Assembly: GCA_903897715.1 (NCBI GenBank)
Contig: CAIUCS010000033.1
Span: 18,672 to 82,671 of the forward strand
Length of the DNA stretch: 64,000 bases
Direction of reading: 5' to 3'
Origin: an uncultured Synechococcales cyanobacterium
GTDB lineage: Bacteria > Cyanobacteriota > Cyanobacteriia > CAIUCS01
Position numbers and translations under genes: made by a program
Shown here: piece after piece, positions 1-8,933 of the stretch
Numbering within the stretch: position 1 is the stretch's first letter
Layout: each line of letters opens with the position of its first letter
The notes under the pieces: model-generated
Databases searched by the model: none
Told to the model about the DNA's origin: nothing
Seen by the model: the letters and a program-made list of their open reading frames with translations, nothing else

Positions 1-55
1 CTACAGCAGTTGTTATTCCACCAATAACCAAAGGCATCCTTACAAATTGAAACAT
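1..55 (-). CDS. Start of an unidentified protein, cut by the window edge
   Basis: On the minus strand an ATG at 55 opens a frame that stays open to the window edge, 18 codons reading MFQFVRMPLVIGGITTAV. An AAAGGT ribosome binding site lies about six bases upstream (plus-strand 62-67). The residues are mostly hydrophobic, as in a signal peptide or first membrane helix. No family can be assigned from so little. It could be a chance frame. Confidence 0.35.
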   Translation of the reverse strand, partial: MFQFVRMPLVIGGITTAV

Positions 56-428
56 AGTTAAACCTTTAACGTAATCAGAATATCGTTCTCTAAGCGTTCA
101 ATGAAAAGACGAAAGTTGGAGACTGGATCAAAAACCTGTTAATCACTCTTTTGTTATATATTACATTGACCGAATTAGGATTTAGTATTTTTTCTTTAAA
201 ACTTTTAATTCAGGGGCAGCGGGGGTTGTTGCTCCCCCCCCAGCCGTCATGCAGGATAAATCAGAGAAAATCCCTAAGCCTAGATCTTCCAAATAATAAT
301 AATTTTTGTAAAGAATAAGCATTTTGTAGCATTAGATACAGAATATCTTTGCTATCATTTAATTGTAAAGTCAATCTCATATCTCATTCAATTGTTAAGC
401 TACTTTATTAAACCTTTGGAGAATAACC
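56..428. other. Intergenic region with a GC hairpin
   Basis: This gene-free stretch is AT-rich except for a G5/C5 hairpin at about 219-238 (AGCGGGGG, short loop, CCCCC run). It lies between the divergent starts of the cut-off minus-strand gene and the small plus-strand gene at 429, so it should hold both promoters. I see no convincing -35/-10 pair. A GGAG ribosome binding site for the next gene is at 418-421. Confidence 0.4.
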
Positions 429-629
429 ATGGATACTCAAGAGCAAGCCCGTAATTTAATGATGCGCCATCATCATTTGGTAAAACAACGGCAACAATCA
501 CTGTTAGGACGTTCCGCTGGTGAAGTGGGTATGGATGGGAATGGAACTGAATATTGGACCCACATTCAAGGCAAGCCAGCTTTAGCCTCTAGTTTGAGCT
601 ACGATCGCTCTCATGCAACCATGAGTTAA
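429..629 (+). CDS. Small hypothetical protein, probably conserved in cyanobacteria
   Basis: This is a 66-residue protein of unknown function. It starts at ATG 429 with GGAG eight bases upstream. It is soluble-looking, with an N-terminal His/Gln/Arg-rich stretch (residues 13-25, including HHH) followed by a Gly-rich part and a Ser-rich tail. There is no signal peptide, membrane helix or cysteine. It stands alone, convergent to holA. The composition and good ribosome binding site suggest a real gene. I recall similar short proteins in other cyanobacteria but cannot name a family or function. Confidence 0.6.
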   Translation: MDTQEQARNLMMRHHHLVKQRQQSLLGRSAGEVGMDGNGTEYWTHIQGKPALASSLSYDRSHATMS

Positions 630-747
630 CTAGGTGTTACCCATGTTACTGTTCACATTCCCGCCGGTAAAAGGATTGCAGGCTACGCCCGCTGGTTCCT
701 TCCCTGGGGTGGAGTGAACGGTTGCCAATCATTGACCTATTTCCCCT

Positions 748-790
748 ATCCCCCCAGTCCTTGTATCCTGAAGAGAGGACTAGGGGAGGG
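748..790. terminator. Inverted repeat between convergent genes, possible terminator
   Basis: CCCAGTCCT and AGGACTAGGG form an imperfect stem with one bulge around a 12-14 base loop. It lies between the 3' ends of the 66-residue gene (plus) and holA (minus), where a shared terminator would be expected. No strong T-tract follows on either strand, so the call is weak. Confidence 0.35.
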
Positions 791-816
791 GTTTCTCCAT
801 GCTCCCCATTCCCAAC

Positions 817-1821
817 CTATCCCATATTCTGATTGTGTCCACTTTTAAATAATTGACAAAGTCGGATGACAGTTGTTTGCATGGCGATCGCTTCATCATC
901 CCCCTTTTTAAGCATGGATTCCAGTTCCAGTAAAATTGGTAAAGACTGTTGCAATTGGTTTAAGCTCAATGTCTTTACTTCTTGTTGGATAAAGTAAAGG
1001 CGTTTAGGATTACTAATCTCGGCACTTTGAACAATTACCCGTTTGTCCTGTTCTCCCATGTCTAATAATAACTTCACCCATAACCAAGTTCGGAACTGAC
1101 CAGTGAGGGTGGCGGCAATGCGTAAGCATGGTTCATTGCGATTTAATAATTCAGCCACTACTTCCAAGGCGTGGGATAGGTTGCCTTCCCGAATAGCCGC
1201 CAGTAATTGCAAGCTATTTTGGGTCGTTGTTCTGACTAGATTAGAAATTGCCTCGATGGGAATGGTTCGATGGGAATCGGCAACATAAAGTTTTAGCTTC
1301 TGTAATTCGTTATAAAGTTGACGGGTATCAGTACCAGTGGCTTGAGCCAACAGTTCAGCTCCTTTTGGTGTGAGTTTAACCCCCATGCCTTCAGCAACTG
1401 TTCTTACCCGTTGCACCAATTCTTCCGTTTTCCACGGAGAGATGGAGGAAAATTCTTGGATATGTGCATATTGTAGAAGTAATTTAGTGGACTTCAGTCG
1501 CCCATCTAATTTTGTCAGACTGGTGATTAATAGGACTGAAGTGTTGGGAATGGAGGGAATAGTCCGTTGTAACTCAATCAGCCAGTCCTCTGGACACCGT
1601 TGGGCTAAAGGACTGTTCCTGAGCCATATAAACCGTTGACCAATTCCAAACGGAGGAGTCATGGCTAAATTTAACCCCTCAATTAAACCATTAGGGTGGT
1701 CGGGGGAGATTTTCTGAAAATTAAAGCTGAACCATGCTGGGTCAAGGGTGCGATCGCGTAATGCTACCACTGCCTGCTCAATGGCGAATTCATCATCTCC
1801 CCAATAAATATAAACCGCCAT
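817..1821 (-). CDS. holA: DNA polymerase III subunit delta
   Basis: HolA is the clamp-loader subunit that opens the beta sliding clamp at primer-template junctions. The 334-residue protein has the usual family length. It begins MAVYIYWGDDEF, the typical N-terminal strand and acidic turn of cyanobacterial HolA, followed by the delta N-terminal domain (about 1-130), a middle helical domain and the C-terminal helical collar domain (about 200-325). The start ATG at 1821 follows a purine-rich stretch. It is a single gene, about 110 bp downstream of psb29 on the same strand, so read-through from psb29 is possible. Nothing is truncated. Confidence 0.9.
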   Translation of the reverse strand: MAVYIYWGDDEFAIEQAVVALRDRTLDPAWFSFNFQKISPDHPNGLIEGLNLAMTPPFGIGQRFIWLRNSPLAQRCPEDWLIELQRTIPSIPNTSVLLITSLTKLDGRLKSTKLLLQYAHIQEFSSISPWKTEELVQRVRTVAEGMGVKLTPKGAELLAQATGTDTRQLYNELQKLKLYVADSHRTIPIEAISNLVRTTTQNSLQLLAAIREGNLSHALEVVAELLNRNEPCLRIAATLTGQFRTWLWVKLLLDMGEQDKRVIVQSAEISNPKRLYFIQQEVKTLSLNQLQQSLPILLELESMLKKGDDEAIAMQTTVIRLCQLFKSGHNQNMG

Positions 1822-1930
1822 GGTAAAGACTCTTCATTGTTACAAAAAATCAATGATCATTAATACAATAATCTCTGCCCCCACTCATTTCATAATTTTC
1901 AGTCTTTACGAACCGATTCCCGTTAATGGT

Positions 1931-2659
1931 TTAGGTTTCGGTGTCATGAACCGGGGTATTTTCAGCCTGATCTGACCCTGCCTTTTCTTGGAGTCTCTGG
2001 GAACGCTTTTTCCGTTCAGACTGAACAGCCTCTTCAATTGCCAAACGGGCTTGGCTCATTTTTTCCAGGTTAGCGCGGTATAACTCTAAATCCTTTTGTA
2101 ACTTATCGTCATTAAAACGTAGGGCTGAAGCAACTTTGCTGAGTACTTCAGCTCGTTTAGTATCATCCTTCACCAAATCAGCATCAGTTAATTCCAACAA
2201 GGTAAATAAGCCAATTCCAAATAGGCGACTATACTTAAATTTAGTTCGGAGGGTGATTTGTTCAATAACTTTCCTCAGAACTGTGATATCTTGCCCTTCT
2301 GGTGGTTCTGTACCAGTCAAGGTAGAAGTAAGTGCTTCCAGCGATGTATGGCTACAGAGAGTTTGTAATGTTTCTGCATCTTGAAGAAAACGAACTGGAT
2401 CGTCATTTAAGGCAGTACATAAACTATTAAAAATGGACGTGGATTCACGGTCAGGTTGATAACCCAACATAAATCGATTGAACGTAGTTACCACTCCTAA
2501 GGCAAAGATTGGATCGTAGTAGAAATCAACATTCACTGAAAGTAAATGGATTTCCACCATTAATTCATCCACTACCCGGCGATAGATGGAGTTGATCGGG
2601 CGGGTATAGAGGGTGTAAAAGGCACGTTTAGTATCCGATACGGTGCGAGGGCTAGTCAC
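1931..2659 (-). CDS. thf1: Psb29/Thf1 thylakoid formation protein
   Basis: Thf1 (Psb29) is needed for stable photosystem II under high light. In cyanobacteria it stabilises FtsH protease complexes that turn over PSII subunits; the plant homologue acts in thylakoid biogenesis. The 242-residue sequence has the family opening RTVSDTKRAFYTLYTRPI at residues 4-21, then an all-helical body and a charged C-terminal coiled coil (about 185-230), where the family varies. There is no transit or signal peptide, as expected for the cyanobacterial form. It is probably transcribed alone or ahead of holA. Confidence 0.93.
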   Translation of the reverse strand: MTSPRTVSDTKRAFYTLYTRPINSIYRRVVDELMVEIHLLSVNVDFYYDPIFALGVVTTFNRFMLGYQPDRESTSIFNSLCTALNDDPVRFLQDAETLQTLCSHTSLEALTSTLTGTEPPEGQDITVLRKVIEQITLRTKFKYSRLFGIGLFTLLELTDADLVKDDTKRAEVLSKVASALRFNDDKLQKDLELYRANLEKMSQARLAIEEAVQSERKKRSQRLQEKAGSDQAENTPVHDTET

Positions 2660-2943
2660 AGTTCACAAAAAATAAAATATGTATTTATTTTCGCATTGTA
2701 TTTACGAATTTGAGTAACAGGAATTGACTCATAACGGATTTCAGTGTATTTACTTTTCTTGTTAACATATCCGGCGTGAATGAGGGGGATACTTAGTTCA
2801 GACAGCGGACGCAGGCATACCCTGTTAAACATCGCCTAACTTTAGGGGTTGATGCCCCAACCGCACCAACATTCTTACCAGTATTTTATCTCTGCCGGTA
2901 ATCTCTTTGTCATTTTCAGCAAGGTATCCTTTCCCATACTCCC

Positions 2944-4302
2944 TCAAAGAGAGTGGGTAACCATCCGAAATCCGGCATGTTGATAAAAATTGGGACGGAA
3001 CCAATTCCGATAACTGGGCATCGCTTGAGCTCCACAGGTTATCCAGGAACCGCCAATCATCATTTGATGTTGGGTGTCAAAATAGGAAGCCGAGTAATCT
3101 GGGTATAGAAAATGAGGTTCATACCCAGGTAGGGGAGTCAGGTGGTCACTTAACCATTCCCAGACATTACCATTTAAATCGTAGATACCAATGTCATTTC
3201 GAGACGTTTCCAGTGACCCCACCCCATGGGGAGAGCCAAATTGACCATCAAGGTTATAACCGCTTATGGATTGGGGATGGTGGGTCAAATCAGAGGCTAT
3301 CCGTTGCCACTCTCCCTCCTTCATCAGGCGGGTATGTTTCCCAGAATGGTGACCATACCAACGGCAATAGGCGATCGCTTCATAGTAATTGATTTCAACG
3401 GGATAGTTCAGGGGCATTGCCAATTCATCAAATAATGCTCGATACCGATAGGTGCCAGGGGTTTGGGAATCTGCAGTCCAGAATTGGGGATGGACGCTGT
3501 GATGTTCAGTCTTCCATTGCCAAGCATCAGCCGACCAGTAGGATGGTATTTCGTAACCCCCTGCTTTAACAAACTCCAGAAATTCAGCATTAGTAATCAG
3601 ATATTTGCTAACTTGGAATGGTTCCACCTGAAGCGGTCGATAGCCATAATCAATATCCCAGCCATAGGTGCTGTCATTCCAGGATTTACCCAAATGGACA
3701 ACTCCTCCTTCAACGGAAATCCATTCATTGGAACGCGGACAATCATGATCAGGTAAATACTCCCAACCATCAGGACATTTGAGCATTGTTATGGGCAGTT
3801 GCCGGATGAGTACGGAGGAAGTTTCAATGTGGATATACTGATGTTCCATTGCCATCATTAATGCCCAAAGGGGATGAGCAGGGGTAATGGGGGAACTGAA
3901 ATCACTCCTGTGAATCAAAGCGGTAATGGAATCATAGACAGCCTGACGATAATGCCAAACCGAGGGTAGGTCAGTGGAACGCAACCGGGAAAATTGACCA
4001 GCAATTTCATCAGGCTTTTGGGGATCAACTCCAACGGCAAACATATCTTCATAGTGGGAATCTAACCCTGTTTGGATTAAGCCAACCCCCATCAGTTTAT
4101 TGATATAAAAAACAGCGGTATGCCCCAGGTAGAAAATTAGTACGTTGCGTAGGGGATCAGGGTTGGTGTAAAAGGGTTCATCCCCCACCAGACTATTCCA
4201 TAGCCTGTCTTCTAGCATCCAAGCTCGTTGGTAATAGGTCAAAATTGCCTGAGGATCGCAGGAATCTAGACGGGGTGGGGGGAGGGAAATAGCTTGGTTC
4301 AT
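2944..4302 (-). CDS. egtB: OvoA-like (cyanobacterial EgtB-type) sulfoxide synthase
   Basis: This non-haem iron enzyme joins cysteine sulfur to the imidazole ring of a histidine derivative with oxygen, giving a sulfoxide. It has an N-terminal DinB-like domain (about 15-175) and a C-terminal FGE/sulfatase-modifying-factor domain (about 190-450, ending QHAGFRMV). Predicted iron ligands are H61 (HTAVF) and H154/H158 (EHQYIHIETSS). That second motif is the OvoA type, not the classical EgtB HxxxH type. Full OvoA is about 700 residues with a fused methyltransferase; this 452-residue protein lacks it, and egtD lies just upstream on the same strand (67 bp). From published work on cyanobacteria that recruited an OvoA-like enzyme for ergothioneine, I infer that hercynine is the substrate. 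Free cysteine as donor is likely but unproven. Confidence 0.85.
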   Translation of the reverse strand: MNQAISLPPPRLDSCDPQAILTYYQRAWMLEDRLWNSLVGDEPFYTNPDPLRNVLIFYLGHTAVFYINKLMGVGLIQTGLDSHYEDMFAVGVDPQKPDEIAGQFSRLRSTDLPSVWHYRQAVYDSITALIHRSDFSSPITPAHPLWALMMAMEHQYIHIETSSVLIRQLPITMLKCPDGWEYLPDHDCPRSNEWISVEGGVVHLGKSWNDSTYGWDIDYGYRPLQVEPFQVSKYLITNAEFLEFVKAGGYEIPSYWSADAWQWKTEHHSVHPQFWTADSQTPGTYRYRALFDELAMPLNYPVEINYYEAIAYCRWYGHHSGKHTRLMKEGEWQRIASDLTHHPQSISGYNLDGQFGSPHGVGSLETSRNDIGIYDLNGNVWEWLSDHLTPLPGYEPHFLYPDYSASYFDTQHQMMIGGSWITCGAQAMPSYRNWFRPNFYQHAGFRMVTHSL

Positions 4303-4369
4303 GATTTGCCATTACAAATCTGGATAGTTTAGAACTCCAAAAAAAGTGAAGTTGGTTAAAGCTTATTGA

Positions 4370-5395
4370 TTATCGACGGCACAGAATAACTCCAAACCAT
4401 TGTTTCGGGTCAGTCCAAATTTGCAAGGGTGACAGTCCGTGTGTTTGCAAATACTGCTGCATTTGCTGTAAATTAAATTTTCGGGAAATTTCGGTGCGAA
4501 TACCCTCTCCCTGAGCCAGTGTGATGTTCAGATTTATTGTTTTTAACTCTACTGACTGGGCTTGGTGACAGTGTAAATACATTTCAATCTGACAATCTAC
4601 GGGGTTGTAGATGGCTTGATGGTGAAAGAATTCTAGGTTAAAATTACCCCCATAGCGATAATTAAGATGACGGAGCATATTCAGGTTAAAGTCGGCTGTA
4701 ACCCCTTGGCTGTCGTTATAAGCCGCCTCCAGAATAGCCCTATCCTTTTGCAGGTCAATCCCCAATAAAACATAATCCCCGGCATCTAGGGCAGTGGTGA
4801 CCTGGGTGAAGAATTGGTCGCACTGGAGAGGAGTCAAGTTACCCAGGGTGCTGCCCAGAAAGAGTAACATCCGAGGAGAAATGGTTGCCCTTGGTAATGA
4901 GATTAGGGCTTGTTCATAGGTTCCAACGACAGCCTTCACCTTCAAGGTGGGATAGTCAATCAACAGTTGAGTCGCACTTTCCCTAAGCATCCCTGCACTC
5001 ACATCAATGGGCTGGTAGGACAAGGGATAACCGTAGGATTGATACGCATTGAGCAGTAAACGGGTTTTGGTAGAACTACCACTACCCAATTCTATGAGTT
5101 CACAGGAACCGGTTAATTGGGCGATCTCTGGGGCATAGTGGTGTAAAATCCAAGCTTCAGTCCGGGTTGGATAGTACTCCGGCAATTCACAGATTTGTTC
5201 AAATAGTTGGGAACCACGATCATCGTAAAAGTATTTTGGCGGTAAAACCTTGGGGTATTGCTCTAACCCCTCAACCACATCATGTCCTTCGGGCACTGCT
5301 TGGGGAAAGCAGGAAGACTGAAGATATAGGGTTTGTATGCGGTTGTCGGTGATTTCAAATGGCTCCCCCAAAGATACAGTGGGAGTGGATCGCAT
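4370..5395 (-). CDS. egtD: L-histidine N-alpha-methyltransferase EgtD
   Basis: EgtD trimethylates histidine to hercynine with three SAM, the first committed step of ergothioneine synthesis. The 341 residues match the family length. Diagnostic motifs are PKYFYDDRGSQLFEQI (53-68), EYYPTRTE (73-80) and the SAM-binding loop ELGSGSSTK (102-110), followed by LGSTLGN and the C-terminal part that binds the histidine. It ends 67 bp before the sulfoxide synthase, so the two are very likely one transcript. No egtA or egtC lies nearby, which fits a pathway that uses cysteine directly. The start ATG at 5395 gives an N-terminal extension of about 20 residues before conserved sequence. Confidence 0.9.
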   Translation of the reverse strand: MRSTPTVSLGEPFEITDNRIQTLYLQSSCFPQAVPEGHDVVEGLEQYPKVLPPKYFYDDRGSQLFEQICELPEYYPTRTEAWILHHYAPEIAQLTGSCELIELGSGSSTKTRLLLNAYQSYGYPLSYQPIDVSAGMLRESATQLLIDYPTLKVKAVVGTYEQALISLPRATISPRMLLFLGSTLGNLTPLQCDQFFTQVTTALDAGDYVLLGIDLQKDRAILEAAYNDSQGVTADFNLNMLRHLNYRYGGNFNLEFFHHQAIYNPVDCQIEMYLHCHQAQSVELKTINLNITLAQGEGIRTEISRKFNLQQMQQYLQTHGLSPLQIWTDPKQWFGVILCRR

Positions 5396-5508
5396 GGATT
5401 CGTTGAACTGATATACGACTAAGTTGACAATTAACTATAACTACCATATCAGGAAAAGTGTTTCACAAGATACAAGAAATTTTATCGAGCATCTACTCCA
5501 TAGGGTGC

Positions 5509-5526
5509 ATCCCAATTAATTGGGAT
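5509..5526. promoter_or_regulatory. Perfect 18-bp palindrome after the lyase gene
   Basis: ATCCCAATTAATTGGGAT is a perfect palindrome four bases beyond the stop of the methionine-gamma-lyase-family gene and about 110 bp upstream of egtD. It could be an operator for egtD-egtB or a short hairpin (7-bp stem, TTAA loop). No T-tract follows on the minus strand, so a classical terminator is unlikely. Confidence 0.4.
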
Positions 5527-5530
5527 ACTC

Positions 5531-6790
5531 TCAATCCATACTCCCTAGTGGCACAGAATCATCAAGCTTCAAAATTGCCTGGACTGCTGCATCCAAGGCG
5601 ATCGCCACATGACTCCAGTGGGTACCGCCTTGGCAAAAGACCAAGTAGGGTTCTCGCATCGGACCATCAGCGGATAATTCAGAAGTACTACCATCAACAA
5701 ATGTTCCCCCCGCCATAATCAACTGACTCTCGTACCCGGGCATAGCGGCGGGAACCGGATCTAGGTAAGACCCCACTGGAGAGTTTTGTTGAATGGCACG
5801 GCAAAATGCAATTAATTTCTCCGGTGACCCCAGTTGAACTGCTTGAATCACATCTCGACGGGGGCTGAAGGGGTCTGGTTTAACCGGATACCCTAATTGT
5901 TGGAAAACATGGGCAATTAAATGACTCCCTTTCATCGCCTCCCCAACCATTTGGGGTGCTAAAAATAAACCTTGAAACAACCAACGGTTTTGTTCAAATG
6001 TAGCTCCACCGCAACTACCAATCCCTGGGGCAGTCAACCGGCATGTCGCGGCTTCCACCAATTCTCTTTTACCTGCCACATATCCTCCCGCTGTCACAAT
6101 GGTTCCTCCGGGATTTTTGATCATCGAGCCAGCAATCAGGTCAGCACCCACTTCAGGAGGCTCCCTGGTGTCACTAAATTCGCCATAACAATTATCAACG
6201 AAGCAAATAAGTTGGGGCTGCTGACGTTTGACAACGGCGATGATCTGGGCAATGTCTTCAATAGAAAGACTGGAGCGCCAAGAATATCCACAGGATCGTT
6301 GAATCAAGACCATCCGGGTTTGGGGTTGAATTGCAGTATTGAGGGAAAACCAATCAACCTCACCTCTGCTTGTTAAGGGCACTTCACGGTAACTGATGCC
6401 AAAATCCTTCAAGGAACCCTGCCCGTCTCCCCGTAAACCAATTACCTCCTCTAACGTATCATAGGGAGCCCCTGCCACTGCCAACAACTCGTCCCCGGGG
6501 CGTAAAATACCAAACAACCCACAGGCAATGGCATGGGTGCCTGAAACAAATTGAATCCGTACAGCTGCAGATGGCGCTCCCATCACCTGTGCAAAAACCT
6601 GATCCAATACTTGCCGCCCCAAGTCATCATGCCCGTAACCACTGACACTCCCAAAGTGGTGAGACCCTACCCGTTGGGAACGAAAAGCAGTTAATATTTT
6701 AAATAAGTTTTTCTTAACTTGATGATCAATCTCCCTAAAAATAGGCAGTAATTCTTTTTCTGCCTGGTGCACATATTCAGAATGACTCAT
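5531..6790 (-). CDS. Methionine gamma-lyase family PLP enzyme (aluminium-resistance protein family)
   Basis: This is a fold-type I PLP-dependent protein of the Met_gamma_lyase/aluminium-resistance family (YnbB-like), 419 residues, the usual length. The cofactor lysine is K225 in GSMIKNPGG, with the ring-stacking aspartate D199 in FVDN and a His/Gly-rich region SHHFGSVSGYGHDD (43-56). The family is widespread in cyanobacteria, and its physiological reaction is not settled; C-S bond cleavage is the likely chemistry. It is the third gene on this strand, 135 bp upstream of egtD, with a palindrome in between. I infer that it is a candidate for the final sulfoxide C-S lyase step of ergothioneine synthesis, but the family also occurs in genomes without egt genes. 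Confidence 0.8.
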   Translation of the reverse strand: MSHSEYVHQAEKELLPIFREIDHQVKKNLFKILTAFRSQRVGSHHFGSVSGYGHDDLGRQVLDQVFAQVMGAPSAAVRIQFVSGTHAIACGLFGILRPGDELLAVAGAPYDTLEEVIGLRGDGQGSLKDFGISYREVPLTSRGEVDWFSLNTAIQPQTRMVLIQRSCGYSWRSSLSIEDIAQIIAVVKRQQPQLICFVDNCYGEFSDTREPPEVGADLIAGSMIKNPGGTIVTAGGYVAGKRELVEAATCRLTAPGIGSCGGATFEQNRWLFQGLFLAPQMVGEAMKGSHLIAHVFQQLGYPVKPDPFSPRRDVIQAVQLGSPEKLIAFCRAIQQNSPVGSYLDPVPAAMPGYESQLIMAGGTFVDGSTSELSADGPMREPYLVFCQGGTHWSHVAIALDAAVQAILKLDDSVPLGSMD

Positions 6791-6850
6791 TGGTTTTCAT
6801 TCATGGAATTCAAGGGAATACTATAATTAGGTGGTGATAAAAAAGTAACT

Positions 6851-6910
6851 ATCAGAGGGGTTCAAGGGGCGAAACCCCCAACCAATCCTTATTCTTACTT
6901 GTTTAAGACT
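6851..6910 (-). repeat. Short dispersed repeat, copy A
   Basis: Read on the minus strand, AGTCTTAAACAAGTAAGAAT and the following GGATTGGTTGGGGGTTTCGCCCC match 30287-30343 on the plus strand closely, apart from an insertion of several bases before CGCCCC there. It lies in the gap between the lyase gene and desC and does not code. Confidence 0.6.
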
Positions 6911-7252
6911 AAGAGTACCCCAATTTTGCACGTTTGCCCCTATCCCCTAACCCCTTCTCCCAAAAAAGAAGAAAGGGAACTGGATTGAGGGTATGAAGGC
7001 TGAAAAATTGGGATGCACCCTTAGGACTACCTCTCATTACTATGGATTTGATTCGATTGATTCCTCGCCATAATACGGCGGTTTTTAAAGTTTACCCACC
7101 AAATGTATAAACCAATGCAAAAAAATAGCAGTAAACCTTACGTGAATCACAATCTTTCCCATAAAATAAATGAAAGACTGTGTCCTGCACTCTTTTGAAC
7201 ATTGGTTTACAAGGGGTTAACTTACTGAAAACTTAATATTTTAAATGTAAAG

Positions 7253-7258
7253 TATAAT
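7253..7258 (+). promoter_or_regulatory. Candidate -10 box of desC
   Basis: TATAAT lies about 55 bases before the desC start in a long AT-rich leader. No good -35 hexamer is seen at 17 bp, which is common in cyanobacterial promoters. The rest of the 6791-7312 gap holds the dispersed repeat at 6851-6910, one arm of an inverted repeat (7006-7021), and no gene that I can support. Confidence 0.35.
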
Positions 7259-7312
7259 AAGTTTGCTATTTATTGTCGTAAAAACCAACCCGTCCACTAT
7301 CGAGATTGTTGA

Positions 7313-8146
7313 ATGACTGTTGCCACTTCGCCCAAGCTTAACCTGTCCTGGTCAATCATCCTTTTCATGGCTATTGTTCATCTAGGAGCTCTTTTCGCCC
7401 TGCTTCCTAGTAACTTGAACTGGAACGCATTTTGTTTAATGTTGCTTTTACACTGGATTACTGGCTGTCTGGGGATCACCCTGGGATTCCATCGTTTAGT
7501 TGCCCATCGAAGCTTTCAGACTCCTCGATGGCTTGAGTATTTGTTGGTTTTCTTTGGTTGCTTGGCGTGTCAAAGTGGTCCGATTGAATGGATTGGCTTA
7601 CATCGACACCATCACCTCTATTCTGACCAAATGGTCGATCATCATGATTCAGGAAAGGGGTTTTGGTGGAGTCATATTCTGTGGATGTTTTATGAGGTTC
7701 CTGCCAAAAAAGAAGTCTCCAAATTCACAAAAGATATTGCCCATGATCCCTTCTACCAGTTTTTAGAAGCCTACTTTTTACCCATTCAAATCACATTTGC
7801 GATTATTTTATATCTGCTGGGTGGCTGGTCTTTTGTGGTTTGGGGTATTTTTATGCGGCTGGTGTTGGTTTATCACTGTACTTGGTTTGTAAACAGTGCC
7901 ACCCATAAATTTGGTTACCGTACCTATGATGCTGGTGACCGGTCTACCAATTGTTGGTGGGTGGCTATACTGACCTATGGGGAAGGGTGGCATAATAATC
8001 ACCATGCCTTTCAATACTCAGCACGCCATGGATTAAACTGGTGGGAGTTTGATTTGACCTGGTTAATTATTAAGCTTCTTGAATTCTTCGGGTTGGCAAG
8101 TAAAGTCAAACTCCCTGGTAAGGAAGCTGTGGAACTAAGATTATAG
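7313..8146 (+). CDS. desC: Acyl-lipid delta-9 fatty acid desaturase
   Basis: DesC introduces the first double bond (delta-9) into membrane-lipid acyl chains. It is a di-iron membrane enzyme that takes electrons from ferredoxin. All three histidine boxes are present: HRLVAH (60-65), HRHHH (97-101) and HNNHH (227-231). Four membrane helices flank them (about 13-33, 36-56, 155-175, 177-195). The 277 residues match the cyanobacterial family. It starts at ATG 7313 after a long AT-rich leader, which is where cold regulation would act if present. The HAD gene follows after 22 bp. Confidence 0.92.
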   Translation: MTVATSPKLNLSWSIILFMAIVHLGALFALLPSNLNWNAFCLMLLLHWITGCLGITLGFHRLVAHRSFQTPRWLEYLLVFFGCLACQSGPIEWIGLHRHHHLYSDQMVDHHDSGKGFWWSHILWMFYEVPAKKEVSKFTKDIAHDPFYQFLEAYFLPIQITFAIILYLLGGWSFVVWGIFMRLVLVYHCTWFVNSATHKFGYRTYDAGDRSTNCWWVAILTYGEGWHNNHHAFQYSARHGLNWWEFDLTWLIIKLLEFFGLASKVKLPGKEAVELRL

Positions 8147-8168
8147 AATCTGTGTTTTTGGGTTCCCT

Positions 8169-8885
8169 ATGGATGATATACATAACATAATGGCAGCAGA
8201 CTGCTGGTTTAGTCTTCATCCAAGCCACCCAATCCAATTCAACCAAAATCCCCAAGTGATTTTTTTAGATGCGGTTGGAACCTTGTTTGGAGTAAGGGGA
8301 ACGGTGGGAATGATCTATGGGGCAGTGGCATCTCAATTTGGGGTTCAAGCCGAAGTTGCTGATTTGGATCGGAGCTTTGCCCTGCAATGGACTAAAGCTT
8401 CCCCCATGGCATTTGGTCAATTGACAGGTGCTACTTTAGCTGAGGCTGAGGTAAATTGGTGGTATGGAATTGTTTTTTCCATTTTTCAACAATTGGATTT
8501 GGTCAATCAATTTTCTGACTTTCCTGCCTTTTTTAGAACTTTATACCATTATTTTGCCTCCCCAGAGCCCTGGTTTGTGTATGATGATGTCATTCCTTCC
8601 TTAGTTGAGTGGCAATCTGCGGGGATTGAATTGGGAATCATTTCTAATTTCGATTCTCGACTTATCCCCCTTTTACAGTCCCTTAACCTGTCCCACCATT
8701 TTAAGTCTGTCACCTATTCCACTGGTGTTGGCAAAGCCAAGCCTGCCATGGAACTATTTCAAGTAGCACTAGCAACTCACCATTGCTGCCCCCAAAATGC
8801 CTGGCACATTGGAGATAGTGTTAAGGAAGATTACATTGGAGCTACCGCTGCGGGACTACGGGGTATCTGGTTACAGCGAAATTGA
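8169..8885 (+). CDS. HAD-superfamily hydrolase, subfamily IA (DREG-2-like)
   Basis: This is a predicted HAD phosphatase of 238 residues. Motif I is DAVGTLFG, motif II the ISNFD segment (about 159-163) and motif III/IV GKAKP followed by HIGDSVKEDYIGA near the C terminus. The second motif-I aspartate is replaced (DAVGT rather than DxDGT). This is also seen in DREG-2-like members and may lower phosphatase activity. The first 30 residues are poorly conserved, so the true start may be the later ATG at 8190. It lies 22 bp after desC and may be co-transcribed. The substrate is unknown. Confidence 0.8.
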   Translation: MDDIHNIMAADCWFSLHPSHPIQFNQNPQVIFLDAVGTLFGVRGTVGMIYGAVASQFGVQAEVADLDRSFALQWTKASPMAFGQLTGATLAEAEVNWWYGIVFSIFQQLDLVNQFSDFPAFFRTLYHYFASPEPWFVYDDVIPSLVEWQSAGIELGIISNFDSRLIPLLQSLNLSHHFKSVTYSTGVGKAKPAMELFQVALATHHCCPQNAWHIGDSVKEDYIGATAAGLRGIWLQRN

Positions 8886-8933
8886 TAGATTAGGTCAATT
8901 TCTCTCTAACGTGCGGTTTAATAGATAGTTGGT

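Noticed and set aside
2944..4302. Formylglycine-generating or classical EgtB enzyme
   Set aside because: The DinB plus FGE arrangement and EHQYIHIETSS motif match OvoA-type sulfoxide synthases; sulfatase genes are absent.
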